Assembly: GCA_019918135.1 (NCBI GenBank)
Contig: WBZZ01001447.1
Location: forward strand, 52,501 to 116,500
Direction: 5' to 3'
Length of the DNA stretch: 64,000 nt
DNA from: Paulinella micropora
Lineage: Eukaryota; Cercozoa; Imbricatea; Euglyphida; Paulinellidae
Shown here: positions 20,978 through 31,135 of the stretch, one piece after another
Layout of the letters: every line of letters begins with the position of its first letter
How positions within the stretch are numbered: position 1 is the first letter of the stretch
Made by a program: the position numbers and the translations under genes
The notes under the pieces: model-generated
Told to the model about the DNA's origin: nothing
Seen by the model: the letters and a program-made list of their open reading frames with translations, nothing else
Database searches by the model: none

Positions 20978-23572
20978 TTAGAAAATTAGAACTCGCATAA
21001 CTTGATTTCCATCCACCGCATCTAAATAAGCATCAAAAGTCATATTTATGTTATTATGACCTAAATTAGTTAGTTGAAAAGTAGGATATATATCTTCTGT
21101 TGTAATCGCTTGTATATGTGCTCCAGTTGTGTTATTATTATAAGTTCCATATATTTCCAAACCCGCCGTCGCTCCTACTCCTTTCGTTGTATTGCCTATG
21201 ATTATTGGTTTGCCCGATGCTGTTGTTATTTTATCGCTTGCCGTTAATGTTGTTGTAGTCATACCAGCAGTTGCCGTTAATGTAGTTCCCGTTATTGTTC
21301 CACCAGTTGTTATATTGTTTGAGTTCATATCTAAGGCTCCATAAAATCGCATACCGCCAGCATTGTTAAAACGGACAATGTCAGACGAAGCACTTTTATT
21401 GTCTAAAAGTTTTGAAATATAAAGTCCCGCTCCTTTTACATCAGACGCTACATTCGTAAATACATAACCTCGTTGGTTAGCGGTTCCGCTTGTAGCGGTA
21501 TTTAAAGTAAATAAGAAATACTGATAATCTCCTGATGTCTGTGAAAAGAATATATCACCTCCATTTTGGTTTAATATCCTCGCCCCATTATATTTTATAT
21601 TTCCACCATTAGTGATAGTTTGATTATTAAAATCAGCATTGTTCGTTAAAGTTAGATATTTTATTGTAGTGCTCGCCCCATTAAATGTTTTACTTCCTGT
21701 TATGGTTTGGTCTGTTGATAGTTTTACATTTTGCCCGTCCAATGTGTCCGCATACCCTTTTGTCGCTCCATCCGTCGCTAATGTCGGAGTTCCAAGGTTG
21801 GCTATTTTGCTACTATTACAATCTAGCCCCGAAGCATTTACCCAACCGACGATTGTCCCGTCAATAATAAAACTTATTTTTTTCGCAGAAATTTCAAAGT
21901 TGTAATATGTTGCAGTTTTCATATCCAAACTAGCAATTGACCCGATATTACTGGTAGAATTGAAAACGATAAATGTGCCCTTTGTTGTTGAATTGATTGA
22001 ATTTCCCGTTATTTCAACACCACTGCTATATGTCTTAATTCCTGCTATGGTTTGGTTAGCAGTTAGTTTCACATTTTGTCCGTCTAGTGTATCCACATAA
22101 CTTTTGTTTGCTCCGTCCGTTGTTGCTGATGGTGTGGCTAAGTTTGTTATTTTGTTGTTATTCAAAGATAGTGTAGTGCCTGTTGCGGTTATAATTAAAG
22201 TATTACCCGAATATAACTCAATATACGACCCCGTTATTTGTATCGGATACCAAGTCGCTGTTGCTGTCTTTTGTGCTGCAATCATTCCTATTTTTGTATC
22301 AAAGGCTATGCCAATACCATCAAAAGTAGTAGGATTGGACGAACCACTTACTTCTAAAGTTGATGTAAATTTTTTATTCCCTGCTATGGTTTGGTCTCCT
22401 GTTAGTTTAACCACCGAAGTATCAAGGGTGGAAACATCAACACCATCAACAAGATTAACATTTGTTATGCTTTGGCTTTTCATATCAATACCCGCACTCG
22501 CATTTATTATACTGCTAAATGTCTTAATACCCGCTATGGTTTGGTCTCCTGTTAGTTTAACCACCGAACCATCAACTGCAAGATTTGTGAGATTAATTCC
22601 ATTATATGTAGAAGCCCCTGAAATAGCAAAACCATTCATATTTAATGCCCCCGTCATACTGGCTGTGCCGTCTAATCTAAGAAAGGGTGGTGTGGTGTTT
22701 CTCCATTGCCCCATGCTATACATAATCAGTTGATTATCTGCTGGAAAGCCTGATATTGTCACATCGCTATGTGTGTCTATACTTCCAGATGCTGTCACCT
22801 TATTATTATTATCATTATGCTCAAATATCCATTCATCAACACCTTTGTCATTTTGTAAATTAACTCCTTTTATATTCTTCATTCCCATACTAATATTACC
22901 TGTTTCATCCACATTTATCGGAAATGTTTTATTGACCCAGTTTATTGACTTATATGTTAGATAACTATTCATCGCCACTGGTGCAGTAATGACTACATCT
23001 GAAAGTGTGTCAATTGAACCAAGTGGTGTATTCTTCCATTTACCTTCTACATCGTTGTAAGTTAAGTATTGTCCGCTTGCTTGTGCAAATATGTTTGTGT
23101 CTATCAAATTGTATAAACTTGTTTGGTGCGGATTGGAAGTATTGCTTCTGTGTTGAGTTGAGGCTTTGACTTCGTCATTATCCCTTACTCGTTGCTCTGT
23201 GTAGTATAAATTTTTTCCTTCTTTTATGTCTGTAGTTGATTTTAAAGCGAGCCGTGTGTCAAAGCGGTTATCAGTCCAATAATAATTAAGTCCTTCTTTA
23301 AGGTCAGTCGTTGATTTTAAAGCGAGCCGTGTATCAAAGCGGTTATCAGTCCAATAATAATTAAGTCCTTCTTTAATGTCCGCGGTGCTTTTGGTAGCCA
23401 GTCGTGTATCAAATCGGTCGTCAGTGTAATAAAGATTTATGGGGTCATCATCTTCTGGCACTCTGTCTGTATTCAGACCGACTATGTTTGTGTTGGTTAA
23501 ATCGAGGTTGGCTATGTCGAGCGAGTCGCAGGTTAAGTCATTCAAACCCAACAGACTTTTGAATTGACTCAT
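20978..23572 (-). CDS. PLV long repetitive fibre shaft protein
   Basis: The 864-residue product begins with a short attachment region (MSQFKSLLGLNDLTCDSLDI). A repeat of about 26 residues with NYYWTDNRFDTRLALKS occurs three or four times near residues 45-125. The remainder has many copies of VKLTGDQTIAGIKTFSS-like beta repeats and KITNLATPSATTDGA-like repeats, the style of phage tail fibres and algal virus fibres. It is likely the host-recognition spike. TATA at 23575-23580 precedes the ATG. With the adjoining S74 part this block takes up 3.6 kb, the largest share of the element. Confidence 0.75.
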   Translation of the reverse strand: MSQFKSLLGLNDLTCDSLDIANLDLTNTNIVGLNTDRVPEDDDPINLYYTDDRFDTRLATKSTADIKEGLNYYWTDNRFDTRLALKSTTDLKEGLNYYWTDNRFDTRLALKSTTDIKEGKNLYYTEQRVRDNDEVKASTQHRSNTSNPHQTSLYNLIDTNIFAQASGQYLTYNDVEGKWKNTPLGSIDTLSDVVITAPVAMNSYLTYKSINWVNKTFPINVDETGNISMGMKNIKGVNLQNDKGVDEWIFEHNDNNNKVTASGSIDTHSDVTISGFPADNQLIMYSMGQWRNTTPPFLRLDGTASMTGALNMNGFAISGASTYNGINLTNLAVDGSVVKLTGDQTIAGIKTFSSIINASAGIDMKSQSITNVNLVDGVDVSTLDTSVVKLTGDQTIAGNKKFTSTLEVSGSSNPTTFDGIGIAFDTKIGMIAAQKTATATWYPIQITGSYIELYSGNTLIITATGTTLSLNNNKITNLATPSATTDGANKSYVDTLDGQNVKLTANQTIAGIKTYSSGVEITGNSINSTTKGTFIVFNSTSNIGSIASLDMKTATYYNFEISAKKISFIIDGTIVGWVNASGLDCNSSKIANLGTPTLATDGATKGYADTLDGQNVKLSTDQTITGSKTFNGASTTIKYLTLTNNADFNNQTITNGGNIKYNGARILNQNGGDIFFSQTSGDYQYFLFTLNTATSGTANQRGYVFTNVASDVKGAGLYISKLLDNKSASSDIVRFNNAGGMRFYGALDMNSNNITTGGTITGTTLTATAGMTTTTLTASDKITTASGKPIIIGNTTKGVGATAGLEIYGTYNNNTTGAHIQAITTEDIYPTFQLTNLGHNNINMTFDAYLDAVDGNQVMRVLIF

Positions 23573-23604
23573 CGTATATTAAGCTAAAAAAAATATATTC
23601 ATAT

Positions 23605-24207
23605 TTAAAACCCGAATGTTGCTAAACCAATTGGATAATTTTTACAGTCATTTAATCTTATCATTCGCCTATTAACAGCATAATAATTTTTTTTATACTG
23701 CTTTATTCTGTCTTTGTTAGCTTCTACATATTTTTTATGTCTTTGGGCTATTTTGCTTTTATGTTGTTCTCTGTATTCTTTTCCTTTCTGTGCTACAGTT
23801 TCTTTATTGTTTTTATAATATTCTTTTGCTTTTTGTGTTAAATTCTCTTTGTTTAGCTCTCTATATTCTTTATTTCTTTGTAATACGTATTGCTTATTTT
23901 CTTGATAATATTCTTCTGTCGTTCTTCCGGCTACGCATTTATTAACACAATTTTCTGTTTGTCTTATTATTTCTCCTTCTCTTTTCCTTAGTTCATATAC
24001 ACTATTACAAGGAAATTCTTCAATCAATTCAATATAATGGTCAGGATACTTTATGATTTCCGTAGATGTTAGCTGTGTCTGTCTTTTAAAATCAGTTCTA
24101 TGTTTATATAGTCTTTTATGTAATGGTTCAGTTGTTGAACCTATGTAAATCTGGTTTGTCTGGTGAGACCTTAATGAATAAATCTTTCCTTGCTTGTAGT
24201 CTGGCAT
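23605..24207 (-). CDS. PLV GIY-YIG endonuclease
   Basis: At residues 6-25 the sequence GKIYSLRSHQTNQIYIGST carries the two strands of the GIY-YIG core. Arg and Glu residues typical of the active site follow (HKRLYKHR, ELRKREGEIIRQTENCVNK). The C-terminal half has four copies of a charged repeat like NKEYRELNKENLTQKAKEYY, a DNA-contacting tail. Such nucleases are often homing enzymes or help spread their host element. The first about 140 bp are repeated without visible change in the mini-PLV at 49322-49460. Confidence 0.85.
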   Translation of the reverse strand: MPDYKQGKIYSLRSHQTNQIYIGSTTEPLHKRLYKHRTDFKRQTQLTSTEIIKYPDHYIELIEEFPCNSVYELRKREGEIIRQTENCVNKCVAGRTTEEYYQENKQYVLQRNKEYRELNKENLTQKAKEYYKNNKETVAQKGKEYREQHKSKIAQRHKKYVEANKDRIKQYKKNYYAVNRRMIRLNDCKNYPIGLATFGF

Positions 24208-24311
24208 TGTCGCTTTATGTATATTTTTATCTTTATTTTTATATGGAATTAATTATATTATTTATTTATTTATTTATTTAAAAATACTAAAATATAATAA
24301 TCTTAGTGTAA

Positions 24312-24833
24312 ATGCCGTCTCCCGAAGCAAGTCGTAAGAACTGGGGGAGTGCTGTTGAAGGAATAAAAGCAAAAGCGAAACAACGAAAAATGGAACATGC
24401 CAAAAAGGTTTTGGAACAATACCGAAATGCGGTTAAAAGTGAAGACGAAGACATGGAACAAAAAATAGCAGAGATAGAAAATAAGAATGTGGCGAGCGAT
24501 ATTGTTAATGAAAAAGACCAAGATGACACACCCGAGCAAAGCAGTGATAGTGAGGATGAGGTTGATTTTACTGACTTGATTGCGGAAAAGATGGCTAAGA
24601 TGAAAATCAAGAGAGCAAAAGCGGAAACTAAGAGAGAAAAGAAGAAGAGCAAGAAACCAGAGCCTGAGAGTGAAGAAAGTGAAAGCGAGAGTAGCGAAGA
24701 AGAAGAACCGAAGCCAAAGAAAGGCAAAGGTAAGAAGTCAAGTAGTGTGAGTGTAAAAGTATATAATCAATCTTCTGGTGGTGCTAAGAAAGAAAAAAAT
24801 AATGATGTTGAAAAATGTTTCTTGAAGTTCTAA
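24312..24833 (+). CDS. PLV acidic/basic charged protein, shared with the mini-PLV
   Basis: The 173-residue product starts MPSPEASRKNWGSAVEGIK, has a helical Lys/Glu-rich middle, an acidic tract (ESEESESESSEEEE), a basic tract and the ending KNNDVEKCFLKF. A clear homologue with the same start and ending lies at 48690-49217. It stands between the GIY-YIG gene and the integrase in both elements. Its retention in a 3.4-kb remnant suggests it may serve integration, for instance as an integrase or DNA partner; that is inference. Confidence 0.65.
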   Translation: MPSPEASRKNWGSAVEGIKAKAKQRKMEHAKKVLEQYRNAVKSEDEDMEQKIAEIENKNVASDIVNEKDQDDTPEQSSDSEDEVDFTDLIAEKMAKMKIKRAKAETKREKKKSKKPEPESEESESESSEEEEPKPKKGKGKKSSSVSVKVYNQSSGGAKKEKNNDVEKCFLKF

Positions 24834-24834
24834 T

Positions 24835-25068
24835 TTATCTACCCCATTTAATTCGTTTTTTCCATATATCTTTATTAAAATCTCTTGCGATTGAAGTTCT
24901 TTTTTTCTTAAAAAGTTTATAAGCATCAGCGAAATGTTGAGCATTAATTTTTAGTGTATTGACCCAATCTTTGCTTTTCATATGTTTTTTTACTTTTTCA
25001 AGTAAAGGTTCTTGATATTTGTAGAATTCATCAGAAAATTCTTTGAATTGAAGCCATTGTTTCATCAA
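24835..25068 (-). CDS. PLV hypothetical small basic protein, 77 residues
   Basis: This product is helical and aromatic/Lys-rich (WLQFKEFSDEFYKYQEPLLE, FKKKRTSIARDFNKDIWKK). It begins inside the end of the upstream frame (25031-25399) and ends 2 bp from the convergent charged-protein gene. It could be a separate gene or the distal part of its neighbour. No family recognised. Confidence 0.4.
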   Translation of the reverse strand: MMKQWLQFKEFSDEFYKYQEPLLEKVKKHMKSKDWVNTLKINAQHFADAYKLFKKKRTSIARDFNKDIWKKRIKWGR

Positions 25069-25399
25069 GAGTATTTCTTCTTAGTTCTTTATATGAAGGT
25101 AAATTTTTCGTAATTTCATATACTTCATCAATTTCTTCATTAATAATTTCAATTTCTTTCATTTTATCTCCACTTAATGAAATGACATTGGTTGGTTTGA
25201 TAGCGGATTGTTTTTTTTCCGAAGGTTTAAACTTAGGTGGTGGTTTCGTAGTTTTCTTAAATTTTTTCTTTTCCGAAACCATCTTTCCATATTGTTCCAT
25301 CAATTTAAGTAGTTCTGACTTGTTTAATTTGCTAATTTTCGGACATCGTCTCCGTTTTTCTTCCCCTAATACTTTTCTTAAGACTTTGACGGTCGGCAT
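25031..25399 (-). CDS. PLV hypothetical protein with SAP-like helix pair
   Basis: The 122-residue product has a basic start (MPTVKVLRKVLGEEKRRRCP) and ISKLNKSELLKLMEQYGK, which resembles the SAP DNA-binding motif. A Lys/Pro-rich linker and an acidic helical end follow. TATATATA is at 25402-25409, just upstream. It is divergent from the integrase gene, from which it is separated by only 36 bp that must hold both promoters. Confidence 0.5.
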   Translation of the reverse strand: MPTVKVLRKVLGEEKRRRCPKISKLNKSELLKLMEQYGKMVSEKKKFKKTTKPPPKFKPSEKKQSAIKPTNVISLSGDKMKEIEIINEEIDEVYEITKNLPSYKELRRNTLDETMASIQRIF

Positions 25400-25435
25400 T
25401 GTATATATAAAAAAATATTTTTATATTTTGTATAA

Positions 25436-26431
25436 ATGGACCATAAACATACAATTATTAATAAACAAAATCGTGATAGTCAATTAGAAGACACACTTAC
25501 GGGAGAAGTAGTTAAAATGAAAGAAGAAGAAGCACTTGAAATACACCACCAGAAAAAGAACCCGAAAATATGGAACACTATATGGGTTGATAAACCATTA
25601 GACCAAGTTTTCTTAGACTTAGCCGATATGAGTAAGATAAAAGATAAGAAAGGAAATAAAGGATATGCTTGGATGCTTGTTTGGATTGATTGTCATTCAA
25701 GATATTTAATGATCATTTCATTAAAAAATAAAACAGCGAAAGAAGTTTATCATGCTTTGAAATCTATACCTTATAAACCTAAATCAATTACAACAGACAG
25801 CGGAGGAGAATATAAAGGTGCTACTCGTGATTATTTTATTCAAAATGATATTAAACACGATGTGGTTGAAGTAGGCGACCATAGGGCCTTAGCGGTTGTT
25901 GATAGAGTTATAAGGAGTATTAGAAGGTGGTTGGATTTATTATTTGAAACTAATAGAAATTTTGATTGGGTAAGTTATATTCAAGATTTGGTTAATGCTT
26001 ATAATCATAAACTTCATAGGGGAATTCAAGCCAGACCAGTGGATGTCTTTGCTAGAAGAGATAAAAACAAGCAAGTCATAACTAGAGATAACCTTATTAA
26101 TGACTATAGCATTGGAGATAAAGTCCGTCGCGAACTTAAACGACGAACATTTGAGAAAGGTGGAAAGCAGTTTAGTAAGCAGATTTACAAAGTAATAGGT
26201 AGGTCAGGATTTAAAATCATACTAAATAATGACGAGTTAGTAAGCCCGAGGGATTTATTGAAAACTGATTTTACTAAACCAATTGACGAAGAAAAAGATA
26301 TGAAAGAGCAAACTAAAGAAGTTATAAAAGAGAAGAAAACAAAAGAATTGCTAAAGAGAGAAGAAATAGAACCAGAAAACATCAGAACAAGTAAAAGAAA
26401 TAGAAAGGCAAAAGTGATACTTGACCTTTGA
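25436..26431 (+). CDS. INT: PLV rve-family integrase
   Basis: The 331-residue product has the retroviral-type integrase core: FLDLADMSKI near residue 60, TTDSGGEYKG near 120, and GDHRALAVVDRVIRSIRRWL near 145-165. A C-terminal SH3/chromo-like part (GDKVRRELKRRTFEKGGKQF, then VIGRSGFKIIL) and a basic tail follow. Enzymes of this family insert Polintons and PLVs with 5-6 bp target duplications, matching the GACGA repeat here. It stands next to the right TIR, its usual place. A homologue lies in the mini-PLV. Confidence 0.9.
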   Translation: MDHKHTIINKQNRDSQLEDTLTGEVVKMKEEEALEIHHQKKNPKIWNTIWVDKPLDQVFLDLADMSKIKDKKGNKGYAWMLVWIDCHSRYLMIISLKNKTAKEVYHALKSIPYKPKSITTDSGGEYKGATRDYFIQNDIKHDVVEVGDHRALAVVDRVIRSIRRWLDLLFETNRNFDWVSYIQDLVNAYNHKLHRGIQARPVDVFARRDKNKQVITRDNLINDYSIGDKVRRELKRRTFEKGGKQFSKQIYKVIGRSGFKIILNNDELVSPRDLLKTDFTKPIDEEKDMKEQTKEVIKEKKTKELLKREEIEPENIRTSKRNRKAKVILDL

Positions 26432-26482
26432 TGAAAGAATACCACCACCACTCACCAGATAACACCAATTTTGACACACTTG

Positions 26483-26578
26483 GTGCGGTATAAAAATCCT
26501 TTACACCAGATTTGAAAATTTTGGTGCGGTATAAAAATCCTTTACACCAGAAATGTAAATTTTGGTGCGGTATAACTG
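26483..26578. repeat. 41-bp tandem repeat beside the right TIR of the PLV
   Basis: GGTGCGGTATAAAAATCC starts at 26483 and again at 26524, and GGTGCGGTATAA starts at 26565, an exact 41-bp spacing. CACCAA (26464-26469) and TTGGTG (26482-26487) also form an inverted pair at the start of the array. The array lies between the integrase gene and the TIR and could be a regulatory, origin or packaging site. Confidence 0.8.
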
Positions 26579-26654
26579 GACAACTTTCGGGTAAATTAGT
26601 CCCTTTGGGATAATTGTCAATTGCTTGCTATTGACTAAATTTAATTATATATAC

Positions 26655-27073
26655 ATGTTTTCTTGAAGTGTGCTATATAAGGCTATTTGGTTGTTTTTGT
26701 TTCTTTGTATTTATTGTATCGGAAATCCATAGGAGGGGGTGCCACACACATTTTGAAGGCGGGGATTTTGAAAAAATTCTCGCCGAGAAAATGTGTATCA
26801 TCTACTTGTTGGATTTTTTACTGCTTTTTTATGGGTCTCATTTTTTTTTTACTGCTCTTTTGTGGGTATCAATTTTTTTCGTCTTGTTTTTTGAAATACA
26901 GGAAAACGAATTTATTTATTTTGCTTTCTTGTATTTATCAAAAATTTTGCTTTTTTATTTTGCTGTTTTGTTGCTTAGTATTGATTTGCGGGAAATGAAC
27001 AGGAATGCTCAAACACAGAAAACGAGGTCAAGAATTGATTAAATTCTTGACGAGATTTTCTGTATCATCTACT
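26655..27073. repeat. Right terminal inverted repeat of the PLV
   Basis: Reverse complement of 6597-7014, with about one substitution and one homopolymer length difference. GACGA (27074-27078) follows and repeats the left flank. The open frame of copia B pol begins inside this repeat. Confidence 0.95.
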
Positions 27074-27078
27074 GACGA

Positions 27079-30000
27079 CGTCGATGATCCAACAGGCGAC
27101 CCACCCGAGACATGGCTGATGCATTCCGCCGACTCCGACGACGAACGACCCGGACCAGAGGAGGACGAACCATCGCAAGAAGAAGTAGCCTACGTACAAA
27201 GGGGAAGTAGGTACAGAAATAGAGCAGGACCTATCCAACTGTCTCCTCTAACACCCACTTCTGATACCTATAACCCTCCCACCCCCACTGAAGCATCGCC
27301 CGCACCGCACCCTGATTACGTGGAAGACCCGACGAGACGCCCAGACATCCCATGGAGCTCGCTTACAATCACACAACGCATGGACGAGAACGACTACAGA
27401 CGTGCCTACGTTCAATGGACGCGCATGCGGGACGCATTTCGAGCGATCCCACAAGGATTCCCTGTCCCACCTGCCCATTGGCCGCGACCTTGGTGGCCCC
27501 TTGGAACACCCCTCAACTATTTCCTTCCAAGAACGGATCCGTGGATGTTACCATCGCTGCTAGTTCAAGACGCGCCCGGCTCAACAGGTATTGAGCACAT
27601 CGTACTGCGGACAAGATGCCCGAGACGAGCACGACGTGAACCAGATAGTTCACCGCAACAACCGCCGGAAACAACTACACAATCCCCGCGCGTGCCAACA
27701 CATAGCTTTATGAGCTCACCTGCACCGGAAGACAGGACGACATCAGAGCAAGACCGTCAAGAAGAGCAACCTACCTCAACGCCCATCGGAGAACATCGAC
27801 AGCGACAGTTGAGTTCAACCAGCGCAGAGGACACCTCGATGAGCGAAACACCGCCTACCCCGTCAATGGCATACAATGAGGAATCGCCCATTTCAAGTTT
27901 CACGGTACCTATCCCACCGAACCTGCAGACCGAGTGCTTTACCCCGTTGGCCCCGACGACGACATCAGCGAATGCATCTACGGACAACAAGGACGCAATA
28001 AGTCGCATACAAGCCATCGAAGCATTACCCTACGGCCAACCAGTGCAATACAGACGTGTACCTGGAGTTTCACAGCCAACAGAACGACGATACACCTTCA
28101 CTTGGACAGATGCACATCATTGCTTTCGTCACCCTACCACCGATAAGCTGGCCTACTGGAGCATCGTGAAGGACTTCCGACTACTCCCGGAGAACTGGGC
28201 ACTAACCAAACCAGACTGCGTCGACTACAAGACTATACGCGAAACCAGACGCGGCAGCATTAGATGGGATTGCACCTACTGCGGCAACCAAGAAGGGAAA
28301 CTGAAGCGTTGCAGCGGATGTCAACTCGTCTACTACTGCAACACTGATCATCAGAGGACCGATTGGCCGGCACACAAAGAGTTCTGCAACATGGCCAAGC
28401 GGCATCCACTCATCAACCGACTTCGAGAAAGGGGAACGAGATACGATCTACTCGGCATACCAACGGACCAGCCCGAGCTAGGCGACCTCGCATTTCAACA
28501 TCTGTTACGTTACCGTGAAGGTGGACCACACGCACCACTGTTCATAGACACACCCACAATGGTAGATATGGCGATGAGCCTAGATGAATTTACGACGAGG
28601 GGGAGACGTGTGGACCCCAGGACGGCCACAATGGCACAATCACACGCCCACCTTAACTTCACGGAAAACGAAGAAGACTACGAGGTGACCTCTTCGACAC
28701 CGAATGCGAACTTAGCTGCGCTCGCCGCTACCACGCCGGACATACCCAACTTCGACGAAGCGTATACAATCAACGAGACGGACCCACCATGGACTATGCT
28801 CCCACCACCTCCAAGCGGAACAGATGAGACCGGACAAGAACAGCACGAACCCTACGGTGTAGGTGCAGCAGGCGAAAGATGGCGAGAACAACTGGAGAAG
28901 CAACTGAAACGCATACTCAACATACCCGACACGCCGTCCGATGTGAAGCGTTCACCGCCTCCAGCACCATACACACCTGAAATAGAACCACTGTTCAACG
29001 ACAACGTGAGACCACCGCTCAACTATTACCCACCTGCCGGACGTGTGGAAGCTGAAGAACTACGCGAACGCCTACGACGTCATGACTACTCACACACATT
29101 CGAATTCGCGTTAATGGCAGACGTATTTGACGAATTAGAAGCAATAAGGGACCCGAAAGAAGATACCACAGACGTAGCAACCATCCCTGACGAAGATGCA
29201 ACTGACGACATCGACGACCCGGAGCTCGACGACCCTGAACATGAGAACTATCTCTACCCACCCGCCCTGGACTTCGCCAACGTACGCGAGTGGCAATACT
29301 ACGTCAACAGGCATCCAGAGCTGGAATATTTGGAGTTCAAGAACATGGACGAATACAACAGATGGATGCAGGAGACAATGGACTTAGAACGGGCAGAGCT
29401 CAAGCGCCCTATGGTCAACTATGTGCTAATGGCCGACGGCAATCCCCCTGACGTGGTCGACAGCGCATGCAACCGATGGCTATTCCATGAGAAGGCGCCT
29501 ATCGACCCCAAGTCTATCCGCGAAGAGAAACCGGCTTTCCTCAATAACATATCTGGTAAGCCGCTTCCGGTGAGGACGCGGGCTACTGCCACTCCGACGT
29601 GGCTCAATGGTTATGGTCAATCGTTTAAACAGTCATTTCCCAACTCACTCATATCACCGTCATTACCATTCAACCTTGTTCCCACCCCACGCCTTGACCA
29701 TGACATGCACAAAACAATCATCCATCAAAATGGTCAAGTATTCATCTATGACAAGCCCATAACACTTGACAAGAAGAACATACTAGCAAGGGGGAGGCTC
29801 AATTCACACTTGCTATACGAGTTAGATAAGCCAGGAATGACACCACTTGACCCTCATCAAAGATATATACCATACAGGTACAAGCAGAGAGAACAACTGT
29901 CACTGGCTGCAACCATCGACAACCTACCAGACCTTGCATTATGGTCAGTCAATCCTCTCCCATCACATGCACCGTACGATCCAATGATCCTACACAGAGC

Positions 30001-31009
30001 TCTGATGCATGCAAACCCACTCATAATGAACGAGTTTGCAAAGAGCGTAGGCAGACGCATCGCTGGCAAAGAATGGATGCGTCTGGTACGTGCATGTCAT
30101 GGATGCAATAGGGGCAAACCTAACAAACCCCCTATGTACAGAGGTAACTATCTAGACCTAGAATATAAGCAAGGTGAAGCACTCAACATAGATTTCAGCG
30201 GCCCATTCCCCGTAATGTCAAGATACGGTAACTACTACAGAATGGGAGTGACATGTTCTCGCTCTAAGTTTGCTTGTGACCTCTACACACCTACCCGCGA
30301 AGCTAAGCTTTACATGCCGCATTTAACACGCATATTTGCTTTCTTTGAACGGCAGTCAGGCAACAAACTAAAGCAGATAAGAGCAGATGGCGAGTTTGTC
30401 TCTAAAGTACTAAAAGACTATACAGAGAAACACGGCATCATCCTCAAAACCACCACACGTAACGAGCCTAACATGAACCCCTTTGCTGAAAGAATGAATA
30501 GGACAGACGACACACGCGCACTAGCAGCACAGTTAGATGCAGGCCTGCCTAACACATTTTGGGAGGACACACATAAAGCGACACTAGCCATACGAATGGT
30601 CACGCCCCTTTGCAGAGGTAAGGACAAAGGCAAATCCCCTTGGGAATTGCTTATGGGCCGAAAACCTGTGCAATCGTTCGTGCAACCTTTCGGATGCCTC
30701 GCCTGGGTGAAAATGGAAACGACGAAAGCACAGCCTGTCGCCGTGCCAGGTACTCTCATTGGCTACAACATATTTCGTCGAGTCTATAAAATCCTCATTC
30801 ACGACACCAAACAGACAGCCACAGTAGAAAAACGTAATGTTCGTTTCGATACAATGACTCGTGGCTACACATGCAAAATACCTGCACGACCTTGGCAACC
30901 ACTACTAGTGTCGCACAACATAACATCCTCCACCTCGCCTCCTACCACTAGCATACCATCTACCCAGTCAGTCCAGTGGAAAAACGAGGACCAACTGCCA
31001 CAATTTTAG
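27079..31009 (+). pseudogene. Copia B pol, first half: linker with MYND finger, protease, integrase
   Basis: A long Pro/Thr/Glu-rich region (27079-28250) leads to a MYND-type zinc finger (28271-28387). Acidic linkers and a protease-like motif VVDSACNRWL near 29455 follow. A GAG-pre-integrase zinc region lies near 29990-30115 (H-x-ALMH, then CHGCNRGKPNKPP). The integrase core has LNIDFSGPFP near 30185, IRADGEF near 30385 and NPFAERMNRT near 30475. The post-integrase phrase WELLMGRKPVQSFVQPFGC lies near 30640. It is much less AT-rich than the PLV beside it. Copia identity is secure; the element is interrupted by the PLV and looks broken. Confidence 0.85.
28271..28387 (+). other. MYND-type zinc finger encoded in copia B
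   Basis: The spacing C-x2-C (CTYC), C-x2-C (CSGC), YYCN, then H and C in WPAHKEFC is the MYND consensus. MYND fingers normally mediate protein-protein contacts in host chromatin and signalling factors. Here the finger sits between the gag-type region and the protease of a copia polyprotein. Confidence 0.85.
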
Positions 31010-31135
31010 GACTCCAACACACCCAGTGGCTGGTGGCCAACAAACCAACTGCCACATTCCTCACAAAACACACTCGACACACTGGACGATGACACGACAA
31101 CCCCACACACCACCAAGGCCACTTCAAGTCTTTAC

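Larger units (their letters stand above)
6597..27073. mobile_element. Integrated Polinton-like virus (PLV/virophage-type), about 20.5 kb
   Basis: Terminal inverted repeats of about 418 bp start AGTAGATGATACAG at both ends. The flanking 5-bp direct repeat GACGA (6592-6596 and 27074-27078) matches the 5-6 bp duplications known for Polinton-type integrases. The interior holds the morphogenetic core of the group (major capsid protein, penton, maturation protease, packaging ATPase) plus family B DNA polymerase and an rve integrase. It is much richer in A and T than the surrounding retroelements. The two TIRs differ by about one substitution and one homopolymer length, so it is very recent and younger than copia B. 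It looks nearly whole, with roughly four or five breaks. PLV rather than mavirus-type virophage is my preference from gene content and capsid length, not proven. Confidence 0.93.

Noticed and set aside
6597-27073. Assignment as a mavirus-type endogenous virophage
   Set aside because: The capsid is shorter than mavirus-type capsids and the S74 fibre and ExoX-C-like genes fit PLVs better; not excluded without a capsid tree.
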